Shown here in pieces: positions 8,995-17,420 of a stretch of 64,000 nt of DNA. Source of the DNA: VAXT01 sp038040395 (GTDB lineage Bacteria; Actinomycetota; Thermoleophilia; Gaiellales; Gaiellaceae); NCBI GenBank assembly GCA_038040395.1, contig JBBPIJ010000006.1, positions 52,629 through 116,628 of the forward strand, read 5' to 3'. The notes below the pieces were generated by a model, which saw nothing but the letters and a program-made list of their open reading frames with translations, made no database searches and was not told the origin of the DNA. The position numbers and the translations under genes were made by a program. Position 1 is the stretch's first letter, and each line of letters opens with the position of its first letter.

Positions 8995-9034
8995 GATTCG
9001 ATGCTACTCGGCCGAAGCGAGTTAGGGTGCGCCC
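8995..9034. promoter_or_regulatory. Divergent leaderless promoter region
   Basis: Only 40 bp separate the two start codons. On the minus strand TAGCAT (9001-9006) ends 6 nt before the hydrolase ATG. On the plus strand TAGGGT (9023-9028) ends 6 nt before the cupin GTG. Both fit TANNNT -10 boxes of leaderless transcripts, and each -35 region would lie inside the opposite gene. Confidence 0.5.
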
Positions 9035-9565
9035 GTGGCCGGCGAGGAAGCGAAGATCGAGCAGACCGAAGAAGGCGCCGTCGCAGCGAGCCCCGGCTGG
9101 TACGTCCTCAATTATGCGGACTCGCGCTGGATGCGAAGCGAGGAGGGCGGCGAGTGGGCGGACTTCGCGCCCGAGGTTGGGTTCGAGCAGTACGCAGTCG
9201 GCCCCCATGTCCTCCAGCCAGGACAGCCGAATGGGCTGTACCACTCGGAGAACATGCAGGAGGACTTCCTCGTGCTCTCGGGCGAGTGCATCCTCATCGT
9301 CGAGGACGAGGAGCGACACCTGAAGGCCTGGGACTTCTTCCACTGCGCGCCTGGGACGCACCACATCCTCGTCGGGGCCGGCGACGGGCCGTGCGCGATC
9401 CTGATGGTCGGCGCCCGCGGCGAGGGCAAGAAGCTGCATTACCCCGTGAGCGAGGTGGCGGCCCGATACGGCGCCTCGTCGCCCGTGGACACCGATACGC
9501 CGAGCGTGGCCTATCGGGAGTGGTCGCGGGAGTACGCGCCCGTGCGCGCTACCTGGCCGATCTGA
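9035..9565 (+). CDS. Single-domain cupin protein
   Basis: 176 residues with GTG start. A cupin fold (~50-140) is shown by PNGLYHSENMQEDFLVLSGE (metal-site His/Glu region) and the second motif KAWDFFHCAPGTHHILVGAG. The motif 1 histidines are partly replaced (H-S-E-N), so metal binding is uncertain. The extreme C-terminus (SPVDTDTPSVAYREW) resembles a common actinobacterial cupin family of unknown function. The stop overlaps the start of the GrpB gene (TGATG). Confidence 0.8.
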   Translation: MAGEEAKIEQTEEGAVAASPGWYVLNYADSRWMRSEEGGEWADFAPEVGFEQYAVGPHVLQPGQPNGLYHSENMQEDFLVLSGECILIVEDEERHLKAWDFFHCAPGTHHILVGAGDGPCAILMVGARGEGKKLHYPVSEVAARYGASSPVDTDTPSVAYREWSREYAPVRATWPI

Positions 9566-10119
9566 TGTCCGAGCGGGAGGCGGAGCTCCGGGCGGTCACC
9601 GTCGGAGAGTTGCAACCCGTCTCCGGGGCGATCGAGCTCGTCGAGTACGACCCCTCATGGCCGGGGCTTTTCGAGCGCGAGGCCGAGCGGATCCGGTCGG
9701 CGCTCGGCGACCGCGTGCTGCTCCTCGAGCACACGGGCTCGACCTCGGTGCCCGGCCTCGCGGCGAAGCCGATCATCGACATGGCGCTCGCCGTCTCCGA
9801 CTCCGCCGACGAGGACGCATACGTCCCACTGCTGGAGGCCGCCGGCTACGTGCTGCGAATTCGCGAGCCCGACTGGTACGAGCACCGCGTCTTGAAGGGA
9901 CCGGACACGAACGTCAACCTGCACGTCTTCTCGGAAGGCAGTCCCGAGATCGACCGCATGCTCAGCTTCCGGGACCGGCTCAGGAGCAACGCTGCGGATC
10001 GGGAGCTGTACGAGCGGACGAAGCGCGAGCTCGCCGCGAAGGAGTGGCGCTACGTCCAGGACTACGCGGACGCGAAGGACTCCGTCGTTGCCGAGATCCT
10101 CGCCCGTCCTGGACTCTGA
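9565..10119 (+). CDS. GrpB family protein (UPF0157, nucleotidyltransferase-like)
   Basis: 184 residues starting at ATG 9565, overlapping the cupin stop. Diagnostic family blocks are VEYDPSWPGLFEREAERIR, LLEHTGSTSVPGLAAKPIID and NVNLHVFSEGSPEIDRML. GSTSVPG-x-x-AKPIID is the nucleotidyltransferase-fold core of GrpB proteins. Biochemical function is not established for the family. The overlap with the cupin gene suggests translational coupling. Confidence 0.88.
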   Translation: MSEREAELRAVTVGELQPVSGAIELVEYDPSWPGLFEREAERIRSALGDRVLLLEHTGSTSVPGLAAKPIIDMALAVSDSADEDAYVPLLEAAGYVLRIREPDWYEHRVLKGPDTNVNLHVFSEGSPEIDRMLSFRDRLRSNAADRELYERTKRELAAKEWRYVQDYADAKDSVVAEILARPGL

Positions 10120-10159
10120 CGGCCAAACCGGTTCGATGCGAGCGCGGTAAGTTAGGCGA

Positions 10160-10870
10160 ATGCGCGCGCAGATCAAGGAGAAGCGGGAGGTCGCGAAGGG
10201 GACGCTCATGGTCGTCTTCGACCTGCTCGGAGAAGAGGTCGACTTCGAGCCCGGCCAGTACTTCTGGATCGAGCTCCTCGACCCGCCCTACGACGACGAG
10301 AAGGGGCCGCGCCGGCACATCTCGGTTGTCACCTCGCCCAACGAACGCGGCGTGCTGGGCCTGTGCACGCGCCTTCGTGACAGCGCCTTCAAGCGCTCGC
10401 TTGCCGAGCTGCCGATCGGGGCCGACGTCGACGTCGAGGAGCCGAAGGGGACATTCACGCTCCCGAAGGACACGAGCCGGCCGTACGTGTTCATCGCGGG
10501 CGGGATCGGGATCACGGTCTTCCGTTGCATGCTCCACTACATCGCCGAGGAGCAGCTCCCGCACAAGGTCACGCTCGTCTACTCGAACCGCGACCGCGAG
10601 TCGGCCGCATTCCTCGACGAGCTCGCCGAGCTCGAGCAGGCCGTTCCGAACCTTCGGGTCGTCCTGACGATGACCGAGGATCCGACGTGGAATGGAGAAT
10701 CGAGGCGCATCGACGCCGACCTGCTGCGAGATCACCTGGGGGACGAGCTGGAAACGTCCACGTACCTGATCGCGGGGCCTCCCGCGATGGTCGAGGGCGT
10801 CGTCGAGACGCTCGAGGGAGCGGGAATCCCCGAAGAGCGGGTTCTGCCAAGCCGCTTCAGCGGCTACTAG
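10160..10870 (+). CDS. Ferredoxin-NADP reductase / flavodoxin reductase-like FAD oxidoreductase
   Basis: 236 residues. The FAD-binding barrel (1-~100) has the flavin motif RHISVVTSP. The NAD(P)-binding domain has AGGIGIT (~residue 113) and a terminal AGPPAMVEGVVETL block. No iron-sulfur domain is fused, so it probably passes electrons between NAD(P)H and a separate ferredoxin or flavodoxin. TAAGTT sits 6 nt before the ATG, so it may be leaderless. Confidence 0.85.
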   Translation: MRAQIKEKREVAKGTLMVVFDLLGEEVDFEPGQYFWIELLDPPYDDEKGPRRHISVVTSPNERGVLGLCTRLRDSAFKRSLAELPIGADVDVEEPKGTFTLPKDTSRPYVFIAGGIGITVFRCMLHYIAEEQLPHKVTLVYSNRDRESAAFLDELAELEQAVPNLRVVLTMTEDPTWNGESRRIDADLLRDHLGDELETSTYLIAGPPAMVEGVVETLEGAGIPEERVLPSRFSGY

Positions 10871-10876
10871 ACGTCG

Positions 10877-11560
10877 TTGGAACGACCCCGGGCGATCCTC
10901 TTCGATGTCGACGGCCTCTTGATCACGACCGGCGGCGCCGGGACGCGCAGTTGGCGCTGGGCGTTCGATGAGCTCTACGGGATCCCCGCCGACATCGGGA
11001 AGTTCACCGAGGGAGGAATGACCGATCCGGTCGTCGGCAGGCTGACGTTCACGAGCGTGATCGGTCGTGAGCCTTCTCCGGAGGAGCTGGCGACCGTGAT
11101 CGCCCACTACTTGCTGAGGCTGCCCGAAGAGGTTGCGGCTTCCCCGGGCTACAAGGTGCTCGCCGGGGTCGAGGAACTGCTCCCGAGGCTCACGAAGTCC
11201 GGCTTCCTGCTCGGGATCACGACCGGAGCCGTCGAGGCCGCGGCCCACATCAAGCTCGCGCGCGCCGACCTGAACCGCTTCTTCTCGTTCGGAGCGTACG
11301 GCTCGGACTCGGCCGATCGCGGCGAGCTGACACGCAAGGCGATCGAGCGGGCCGGCGAGATTCTCGGCGCGGCGGTCGATCCCGGTTCTGTCCTCGTCCT
11401 CGGCGATACGCCGAAGGACATCGCGGCCGCTCACGCCGCAGGCGCGATCGGGGTCGGCGTCGCCAGCGGGCACTACGACACAGGAGCGCTACGTGACGCG
11501 GGCGCCAACTACGTCCTCGAGTCTCTGCTCGAGGAACTGCCAGGCGTCGGCGAGAACTAA
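10877..11560 (+). CDS. HAD-superfamily phosphatase (phosphoglycolate phosphatase-like)
   Basis: 227 residues starting with TTG 6 bp after the reductase gene, so likely one transcript. HAD motifs: I, FDVDGLL (nucleophile and acid Asp); II, GITTGA; III/IV, VLVLGDTPKDIAAAHAAG. A cap domain lies between motifs I and II. Substrate unknown. The stop codon overlaps the convergent greA stop by 3 bp. Confidence 0.85.
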   Translation: MERPRAILFDVDGLLITTGGAGTRSWRWAFDELYGIPADIGKFTEGGMTDPVVGRLTFTSVIGREPSPEELATVIAHYLLRLPEEVAASPGYKVLAGVEELLPRLTKSGFLLGITTGAVEAAAHIKLARADLNRFFSFGAYGSDSADRGELTRKAIERAGEILGAAVDPGSVLVLGDTPKDIAAAHAAGAIGVGVASGHYDTGALRDAGANYVLESLLEELPGVGEN

Positions 11561-12018
11561 CCCGCGGTGCCGATCGCGACCACGCGCGCGCGCCACGAGC
11601 CCTTCGGCGCGTCGACATCGACCTCGTCGCCGGGCTTGGCTCCGAGGAGGGCGCGACCGAGCGGCGAGTCGGGTGAGACGCCGCCGACGCTCGAGATCTC
11701 GATCGTGATTCGCCCGCCCTTCTCGTCCTCGACCTCGACGGTCGAGCCGATGCCGACCTCCCCGCTCGTCGAAGACTCCTGCTCGACGAGCACGGAGCGG
11801 TCCAACCGATCGCGAATCGTCCTGATTCGGTGCTCGAGCAGCCCCTGTTCGTTCTTTGCCGCGTGGTACTCGAAGTTCTCGGACAGGTCGCCGAAGTCAC
11901 GGGCCGTCGCGATCGCCTGAATGGCCTCGGCGCGGCGAGGTCCCTCCAGCTCCGCGAGCTCCGACTCGAGCTGCTGCTTCTGGGTAGCCGTCATCGGCTC
12001 TGGCTTGTCGTTGGCCAT
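11557..12018 (-). CDS. greA: Transcript cleavage factor GreA
   Basis: 153 residues. The N-terminal coiled coil (~8-80) carries the acidic tip ARDFGDLSEN, which reaches the polymerase active site and triggers cleavage of backtracked RNA. The C-terminal FKBP-like domain includes VSPDSPLGRALLGAKPGDEVDV. Convergent with the HAD gene (3-bp overlap) and divergent from typA. Confidence 0.93.
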   Translation of the reverse strand: MANDKPEPMTATQKQQLESELAELEGPRRAEAIQAIATARDFGDLSENFEYHAAKNEQGLLEHRIRTIRDRLDRSVLVEQESSTSGEVGIGSTVEVEDEKGGRITIEISSVGGVSPDSPLGRALLGAKPGDEVDVDAPKGSWRARVVAIGTAG

Positions 12019-12063
12019 CGCTGGAGGGTACCGGCAGGGCTACCGCGGCTAGGGTGAGCGGTC
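12019..12063. promoter_or_regulatory. Divergent leaderless promoters of greA and typA
   Basis: On the minus strand TACCCT (12025-12030) ends 6 nt before the greA ATG. On the plus strand TAGGGT (12050-12055) ends 8 nt before the typA GTG. No Shine-Dalgarno is visible for either gene. Confidence 0.5.
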
Positions 12064-13929
12064 GTGCCCACTGGCGATTCACCTCTCGCGCGCCGCGACG
12101 ATCTGAGGAACGTCGCGATCGTCGCGCACGTCGATCACGGGAAGACGACGCTTGTCGACGCCCTGCTCTGGCAGTCCGGCTCGTTCCGGGCGAATCAGGA
12201 GGTCGCCGATCGCGTCATGGACTCGATGGACCTCGAGCGCGAGAAGGGCATCACGATCCTCGCCAAGAACACGGCCGTCCAGATCGGCGACACGAAGGTG
12301 AACATCATCGACACGCCCGGGCACGCCGATTTCGGAGGCGAGGTCGAGCGCGGTCTCACGATGGTCGACGGGGTGCTGCTTCTCGTCGACGCGAGCGAAG
12401 GCCCGCTGCCGCAGACGCGGTTTGTGCTCCGCAAGGCGCTCGAGGCGCGGCTGCCGGTCGTCCTCGTCGTGAACAAGGTCGACCGGCCCGACGCGCGCCC
12501 GGCAGAGGTCGTCAACGAGGTCTACGAGCTCTTCCTGGATCTCGACGCCGACGAGGCGCAGATCGACTTCCCGATCGTGTACGCCAACGCCCGCGCCGGC
12601 CACGCCGGCCTGGAGCCGGATGAGCTCGCCTCCGACCTTGCGCCGCTCGTCGAGACCCTGCTCGCGACCGTCCCCGCGCCCTCGTACGACCCCGGCCATC
12701 CGCTCCAGGCGCTCGTCACGAACCTCGACGCATCTCCGTACGTGGGGCGGCTCGCCCTGCTGCGAGTCCTGCACGGGACGATCCGCAAGGGTGAGCAGGT
12801 CGCCTGGTGCCGGGCGGACGGGACGATCGAGAAGGCGCAGGTGACCGAGCTCTACGTCACGGAGGCGCTGGACCGCGTCCCCGCCGACGAAGCCGGCCCC
12901 GGCGAGATCGTGGCCCTGGCCGGCCTGCCCGAGGTCACGATCGGCGAGACGATCGCGGACAGCGACGATCCGCGGCCGCTTCCGGTGAGCACGGTCGACG
13001 AGCCCTCCCTGGCCATGACCCTGGGGATCAACACCTCCCCGCTCGCAGGGACGGAGGGCGACAAGGTGACGGCAAGCGCACTCGTCGCCCGCCTCGAGCG
13101 GGAGCTCGTCGGGAACGTCTCCCTGCGGGTGCAGCCGACGACGAGCCCCGACGTGTGGGAAGTACAGGGGCGCGGGGAGCTCCAGCTCGCGGTCCTGGTC
13201 GAGATCATGCGGCGCGAGGGCTTCGAGCTCACGGTCGGGAAGCCCGAGGTGCTGACCCGTGAGATCGACGGCAAGAAGAACGAGCCCGTGGAGCGGGTCG
13301 CGATCGACGCCCCCGAGGAGTACATCGGCGTCGTCACGCAGATGCTCGCGTTGCGGAAGGGCCGGATGCAGCAGATGGTCAACCACGGCACGGGCTGGGC
13401 CCGGATGGAGTACCTCGTGCCTGCGCGCGGGCTGATCGGCTTCCGCACCGAGTTCCTGACGGAGACCCGCGGATCAGGGATCCTGCACCACGTCTTCGAG
13501 CGCTGGGAGCCGTGGCACGGCGAGCTGCTCACACGCCCGACCGGCAGCCTCGTGGCCGACCGCCGAGGCCAGACGACCGGCTTCGCAATCGCCGCGCTCC
13601 AGGAGCGAGGTTCGCTCTTCGTCGGCCCTCGTGTGGAGGTCTACGAGGGCATGGTCGTCGGCGAGAACGCACGGGGCGAGGATCTCGACGTCAACGCGAC
13701 CAAGGAGAAGAAGCTGACGAACATGCGCTCCTCGACCGCGGACGAGCTCGTTCGCCTCATCCCTCCTCGTCCGCTCTCCCTGGAGCAGGCGCTGGAGTTC
13801 ATCCGGGACGACGAGTGCGTCGAGGTGACGCCGAAGAGCATCCGCCTCCGGAAGGTTGAGCTCTCGGCGGGCAAGCGGCAGTCGATGACCTCGCGCCGAA
13901 AGCGCGAGCGGGACGCCGCACCGGCCTAG
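12064..13929 (+). CDS. typA: Ribosome-associated GTPase TypA/BipA
   Basis: 621 residues, the normal length. It is a translational GTPase related to EF-G, involved in ribosome assembly and stress. G motifs: AHVDHGKTT (G1), EKGITI (G2), DTPGHADF (G3), NKVDRPDA (G4). These are followed by domain II, an EF-G III/V-like region and the BipA-specific C-terminal domain (LVPARGLIGFRTEFLTETRG; TNMRSSTADELVRLIPPR). GTG start. Confidence 0.95.
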   Translation: MPTGDSPLARRDDLRNVAIVAHVDHGKTTLVDALLWQSGSFRANQEVADRVMDSMDLEREKGITILAKNTAVQIGDTKVNIIDTPGHADFGGEVERGLTMVDGVLLLVDASEGPLPQTRFVLRKALEARLPVVLVVNKVDRPDARPAEVVNEVYELFLDLDADEAQIDFPIVYANARAGHAGLEPDELASDLAPLVETLLATVPAPSYDPGHPLQALVTNLDASPYVGRLALLRVLHGTIRKGEQVAWCRADGTIEKAQVTELYVTEALDRVPADEAGPGEIVALAGLPEVTIGETIADSDDPRPLPVSTVDEPSLAMTLGINTSPLAGTEGDKVTASALVARLERELVGNVSLRVQPTTSPDVWEVQGRGELQLAVLVEIMRREGFELTVGKPEVLTREIDGKKNEPVERVAIDAPEEYIGVVTQMLALRKGRMQQMVNHGTGWARMEYLVPARGLIGFRTEFLTETRGSGILHHVFERWEPWHGELLTRPTGSLVADRRGQTTGFAIAALQERGSLFVGPRVEVYEGMVVGENARGEDLDVNATKEKKLTNMRSSTADELVRLIPPRPLSLEQALEFIRDDECVEVTPKSIRLRKVELSAGKRQSMTSRRKRERDAAPA

Positions 13930-13994
13930 TAACGATCTGGTGAACCCCGACAGCTGGTCGCGCGCGGTCAGTAGGGTGCGCCGCTAGAAAACGC

Positions 13995-16274
13995 ATGACC
14001 GAGAAAACGCCAAAGAGCAAAGACGGGACGGAGCGGCGGGCAGCCCACGAGCGTCTCTCCACCGGCGCGCTCGCGCGCTGGACGCGAGCCTGCGCCACGC
14101 ATCCGTGGCGCGTCATCCTCTCCTGGATCGGCATCGTCGTCCTCCTCGTCGTCCTCGTCTTGACCGTCGGGGGCTCGTTGCGCGACAAGTTCGAGATCCC
14201 AGGCTCCGACACGCAGAAGGCGACCGACCTGATCGAGGCCGAGTTCGCAGCCGAGCAGGGCGGTGTCCTGAACATCGTCTTCGCGGCGCCCGAAGGCGAA
14301 CGGCTCGATACGCCGCAGAGGCGGGCGGCGATCAGGAAGGCGATCGCGCTCCTCAAGTCCGCGGAGTTCAATCCCACCAAGGACAAGGCAGGCATCGAGA
14401 GCGTCAGCGATCCGTTCAGCGAGGACACGTTCTCGGACGACGGCCGGATCGCCTACGCGGAAGCGCAGTTCGATCGGATCATCTACGACAAGGACCGCGA
14501 GGCTGTCCTCGCGGTGCAGGACGCCGTTCGCAAGATTGTCGAGCCGGCGGGCGTGGAGGTGGAGTACAACGGCGAAGCCGAGTTCCCACCAATCGAGCAG
14601 GGGACGCAGGAGCTGCTCGGCTTGCTCGCCGCGCTCATCGTGCTGCTCATCGTCTTCCGCACGCTCGTGGCGATGCTGATCCCGATCGCGCTCGCACTCA
14701 CGGCGCTTGCGACCGCGTTCCTCCTGCTGTTCATCCTCGCCGGCCTGACCGACATCAACACGATCACCCCCCTGCTCGTTTCGATGATCGGCCTCGGTGT
14801 CGGCATCGACTACTCGCTCTTCATCGTCACCCGCTTCAGACAGTTCCTCCACGAAGGGCTGTCACCGGCCGACGCCGCGGCCGAGGCCGGAGCCTCTGCG
14901 GGCCGGGCCGTGCTCTTCGCAGGCATGACGGTTGCGATCTCGGTGACGGGACTGGCCTTCTTCGGCCTCGACTTCGTCACCAAGCTCGGCATCGGCTCCG
15001 CGCTTGGCGTCCTGACCACCGTGCTCATCGCGAGCTCGCTGCTGATCGCAGTGCTCCGGCTGCTCGGACACAAGGTCGACCGGCTGAAGGTGCCTTTCCT
15101 GCCCGCGATCGATGATTCCGACGAGGCGCGCGAGAAGACCCTGATCGCCCGCTGGGGCCGTTTCGTAACGACTCATGCGCGCGCAGTGTTCGTGGTCGGA
15201 CTGCTCCTGGTCTTGAGCCTGGCGGCAACGTCGACGCTCGTGCGCCTGGGCGCCTCGGACCAGGGAACCCAGCCGAAGGAGCAGACGGCCCGTCGAGCCT
15301 ACGACCTGCTCGCCGAGGGCTTCGGAGCAGGCTTCAACGGGCCGATCCCGATCGTCGTGGACGTGAACGGCGACGAGCAGGCGCCGCAGAAGATCTACGA
15401 CCGCGTGCAGGGACTGAAGGGCGTGGCTTCTGCGCGCAAGCCCCAGTTCAACGACGAGAAGACGGTCGCAATCGTCTTCGTGACGCCGGACTCCGCGCCC
15501 CAGGACGAGGCGACGGACAAGCTCGTCGACCGCTTGCGAAACGACGTCGTGCCGGCGGCGACCGAGGGTGGCGATGCGGTGGCCTACGTGTCGGGCCTGA
15601 CGGCCGCGTTCAAGGACATCGCCGAACGAATCGTGTCGCGCTTGCCACTCTTCCTGCTCTACGTCATCGGCGTGACATTCATCCTGCTGGCGATGGCGTT
15701 CCGGTCGATCGTGATCTCGCTGACGGCGGCGATCACGACGATCCTGTCGGCTTTCGCCGGCTTCGGTGTGCTGACGCTCGTGGTGCAGGAGGGCCACCTG
15801 CTCGGGCTCACGGGCCTCGACCGGACCGGGCCGATCGAGACGTTCGTGCCTCCGATCGCCTTCGCGATCTTGTTCGGGCTATCGATGGACTACATGGTCT
15901 TCCTGATGAGCCGTATCCGGGAGGAGCATGTGCACGGCCTGTCCACGCCCGCGGCGGTCGAGCATGGGATCGCCGCTATCGGACGGGTGGTCGTCGCTGC
16001 GGCGGTGATCATGGGAACGGTCTTCTCGGCCTTCATCCTCACTCCCGATCGCATCTCGAAGGAGTTCGGGCTCCTGCTCGCCATCGCGATCCTGACGGAC
16101 GCACTCGTCGTGCGAATGACGCTCGTGCCTTCGCTCCTCACCCTCTTGGGCGAGAAGTCCTGGTACATACCGCGCTGGCTCGACCGGTCGCTCCCGAACG
16201 TCACGATCGAGTCGCCGCACGACCGCGAAGCCCCGCGGAGCGCCGCCCGCGAGCCGCTGCCCGGCACCGAGTAG
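13995..16274 (+). CDS. MMPL/RND-family membrane transporter
   Basis: 759 residues. Topology is the RND/MMPL plan: TM1 (~37-57), a large outer loop, TM2-6 (~205-360), TM7 (~395-415), a second outer loop and TM8-12 (~545-735). Family motifs are GVGIDYSLFIVTRFRQ in the first half and LSMDYMVFLMSRIREEH in the second, carrying the Asp-Tyr pairs thought to relay protons in MmpL proteins. The predicted role is proton-driven export of lipids or hydrophobic compounds; the substrate is unknown. It stands alone after typA. Confidence 0.88.
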   Translation: MTEKTPKSKDGTERRAAHERLSTGALARWTRACATHPWRVILSWIGIVVLLVVLVLTVGGSLRDKFEIPGSDTQKATDLIEAEFAAEQGGVLNIVFAAPEGERLDTPQRRAAIRKAIALLKSAEFNPTKDKAGIESVSDPFSEDTFSDDGRIAYAEAQFDRIIYDKDREAVLAVQDAVRKIVEPAGVEVEYNGEAEFPPIEQGTQELLGLLAALIVLLIVFRTLVAMLIPIALALTALATAFLLLFILAGLTDINTITPLLVSMIGLGVGIDYSLFIVTRFRQFLHEGLSPADAAAEAGASAGRAVLFAGMTVAISVTGLAFFGLDFVTKLGIGSALGVLTTVLIASSLLIAVLRLLGHKVDRLKVPFLPAIDDSDEAREKTLIARWGRFVTTHARAVFVVGLLLVLSLAATSTLVRLGASDQGTQPKEQTARRAYDLLAEGFGAGFNGPIPIVVDVNGDEQAPQKIYDRVQGLKGVASARKPQFNDEKTVAIVFVTPDSAPQDEATDKLVDRLRNDVVPAATEGGDAVAYVSGLTAAFKDIAERIVSRLPLFLLYVIGVTFILLAMAFRSIVISLTAAITTILSAFAGFGVLTLVVQEGHLLGLTGLDRTGPIETFVPPIAFAILFGLSMDYMVFLMSRIREEHVHGLSTPAAVEHGIAAIGRVVVAAAVIMGTVFSAFILTPDRISKEFGLLLAIAILTDALVVRMTLVPSLLTLLGEKSWYIPRWLDRSLPNVTIESPHDREAPRSAAREPLPGTE

Positions 16275-16309
16275 CCGAGCGCCAGCTAGCCTCCGAAGCC
16301 ACGAGTGTG

Positions 16310-16572
16310 ATGGGACGAGTACTTGCGGACATCACGATGGCGCTGGACGGGTTCATCGCCGGGCCCGACGACGGCGTCGAGAAGCCGCTGGGCGAGGGCG
16401 GCGAGCGGATCCACCAGTAGCTCTACGAGTCGACGACCTGGCGGGAGCTCCACGGCCATGAAGGCGGCGAGGCCAGACCCGACGAGGAGCTCGTCGCCGA
16501 GGCATTCGCTCGAACCGGCGCAGGGTGATGGAAGCCCCCGGCGTCACGCATCTTCAGTTCCGCTTCGCTTGA
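16310..16572 (+). pseudogene. Decayed dihydrofolate reductase-family (RibD C-terminal) gene
   Basis: An ATG at 16310 opens a frame reading DITMALDGFIAGPDDGVE, the classic N-terminus of DHFR-like/RibD_C reductases, but it stops at TAG 16418-16420. The frame after the stop continues with family-like WRELHGHEGGE...EELVAEAF to ~16525. In another frame the last codons before TGA 16570 read MEAPGVTHLQFRFA, the usual C-terminal end of this family. The middle ~100 residues are missing. An internal deletion, a nonsense change and a frameshift together mark a remnant. Confidence 0.7.
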
Positions 16573-16576
16573 ACCA

Positions 16577-16981
16577 TCACGGCGCGAGCGCGTCGAGAAA
16601 CGCGCGCGGTGCCTGGATCGGGAGGTCGTGCCCGAGATCCAGAAGATGCGCATCGCCGGAAACCAGCAGCGCCCGTTCGCTCTCGGCGAGCGCCAGCAGA
16701 TAGTCGTCGTCGCGGTCGGCTGAACGGCGTCGCCTCTCGGCCGGGTCGGGCGCGAGCACCGCGCCCTCTCGAAGCAGAACGAGGAATGCGGCCGCCTCGG
16801 CTGAGGCGATCCGAGCTCGGATCTTCGAATAAGCCAGCGCCCGTTCGAGCTCGGCGAGGAGCAACTCCGAGACGACGAGCTCGAACTCCCCTGCCGGCCA
16901 GCGCGAGACGATCTGCGCGGGCGCGCCGCGCGACGCGAGGAGGGCTGCGATCAGGACATTCGGGTCGAGAACCGCGCGCAC
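16577..16981 (-). CDS. PIN-domain toxin (VapC-like ribonuclease)
   Basis: 134 residues, GTG start directly after the antitoxin stop. PIN features: LDPNVLIAALL with the first acidic residue (Asp ~6), a Glu in SELLLAELERAL (~40), and SADRDDDYLLALAESERALLVSGDAHLL carrying the last acidic cluster. The family uses Mg2+ to cleave RNA, often tRNA or rRNA; the target here is unknown. The order antitoxin-toxin with no gap is typical of co-regulated modules. Confidence 0.85.
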   Translation of the reverse strand: MRAVLDPNVLIAALLASRGAPAQIVSRWPAGEFELVVSELLLAELERALAYSKIRARIASAEAAAFLVLLREGAVLAPDPAERRRRSADRDDDYLLALAESERALLVSGDAHLLDLGHDLPIQAPRAFLDALAP

Positions 16982-17212
16982 TCAGCGGCGGCGACGCCGC
17001 GTCTTGTGCTGAGCCTCGATCGCGAGGGCGAGCGCGTCGCTCTCCTCGAGGTCGTCCCCCTGCCAGAGCCGGTCGAGCAAGTCCAGCCCGAGCTGACGGC
17101 GCAATGCCCCCTCGATCACTTCGCTGTCGCCCTTTCCGGTGCGCGCGCCGTGCACTTTGACCGCGCGCAGCACGTCCTCGTCGATGGTGAGCGTCGTTCG
17201 CACCTTCGGCAT
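16982..17212 (-). CDS. Ribbon-helix-helix antitoxin
   Basis: 76 residues. The N-terminal RTTLTIDEDVLRAVKVHGAR is a ribbon-helix-helix DNA-binding domain; the C-terminus (QHKTRRRRR) is basic and probably disordered until bound to the toxin. It should neutralise the PIN toxin and repress the operon. The ATG at 17212 has no ribosome binding site; a -10 box lies 6 nt upstream. Confidence 0.85.
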   Translation of the reverse strand: MPKVRTTLTIDEDVLRAVKVHGARTGKGDSEVIEGALRRQLGLDLLDRLWQGDDLEESDALALAIEAQHKTRRRRR

Positions 17213-17237
17213 ATTTGCATCATAGCATCAAGATGCT
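17213..17237 (-). promoter_or_regulatory. Toxin-antitoxin promoter and operator
   Basis: TATGAT (minus strand, 17219-17224) ends 6 nt before the antitoxin ATG, so the transcript is probably leaderless. It overlaps GCATCA direct copies (17217-17222 and 17225-17230) and an inverted repeat, AGCATC-AA-GATGCT (17224-17237), a good ribbon-helix-helix binding site for autorepression. Confidence 0.55.
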
Positions 17238-17311
17238 TATACGACCAGAGCGACTCTCGCGGCCCTCAGCAACTGGGCCGAAAGCCGATTGACGGACCCG
17301 CCCTCGTTCTA

Positions 17312-17340
17312 TTGATTTTCGACTATTAGGGTGGTATGAC
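17312..17340 (+). promoter_or_regulatory. Sigma-70-type promoter upstream of the 1059-residue secreted protein
   Basis: TTGATT (17312-17317), a 17-nt spacer, then TATGAC (17335-17340). The ~75-nt leader carries an AAGGGGAGAAGG ribosome binding site before the ATG at 17421. Confidence 0.45.
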
Positions 17341-17420
17341 CCATCGGTTCGGGGCCAGGAGAGGCCACATTGCTCGCGGGCTTGCTCGAGCTCGCGGGCT
17401 AAAAAGGGGAGAAGGCAACT

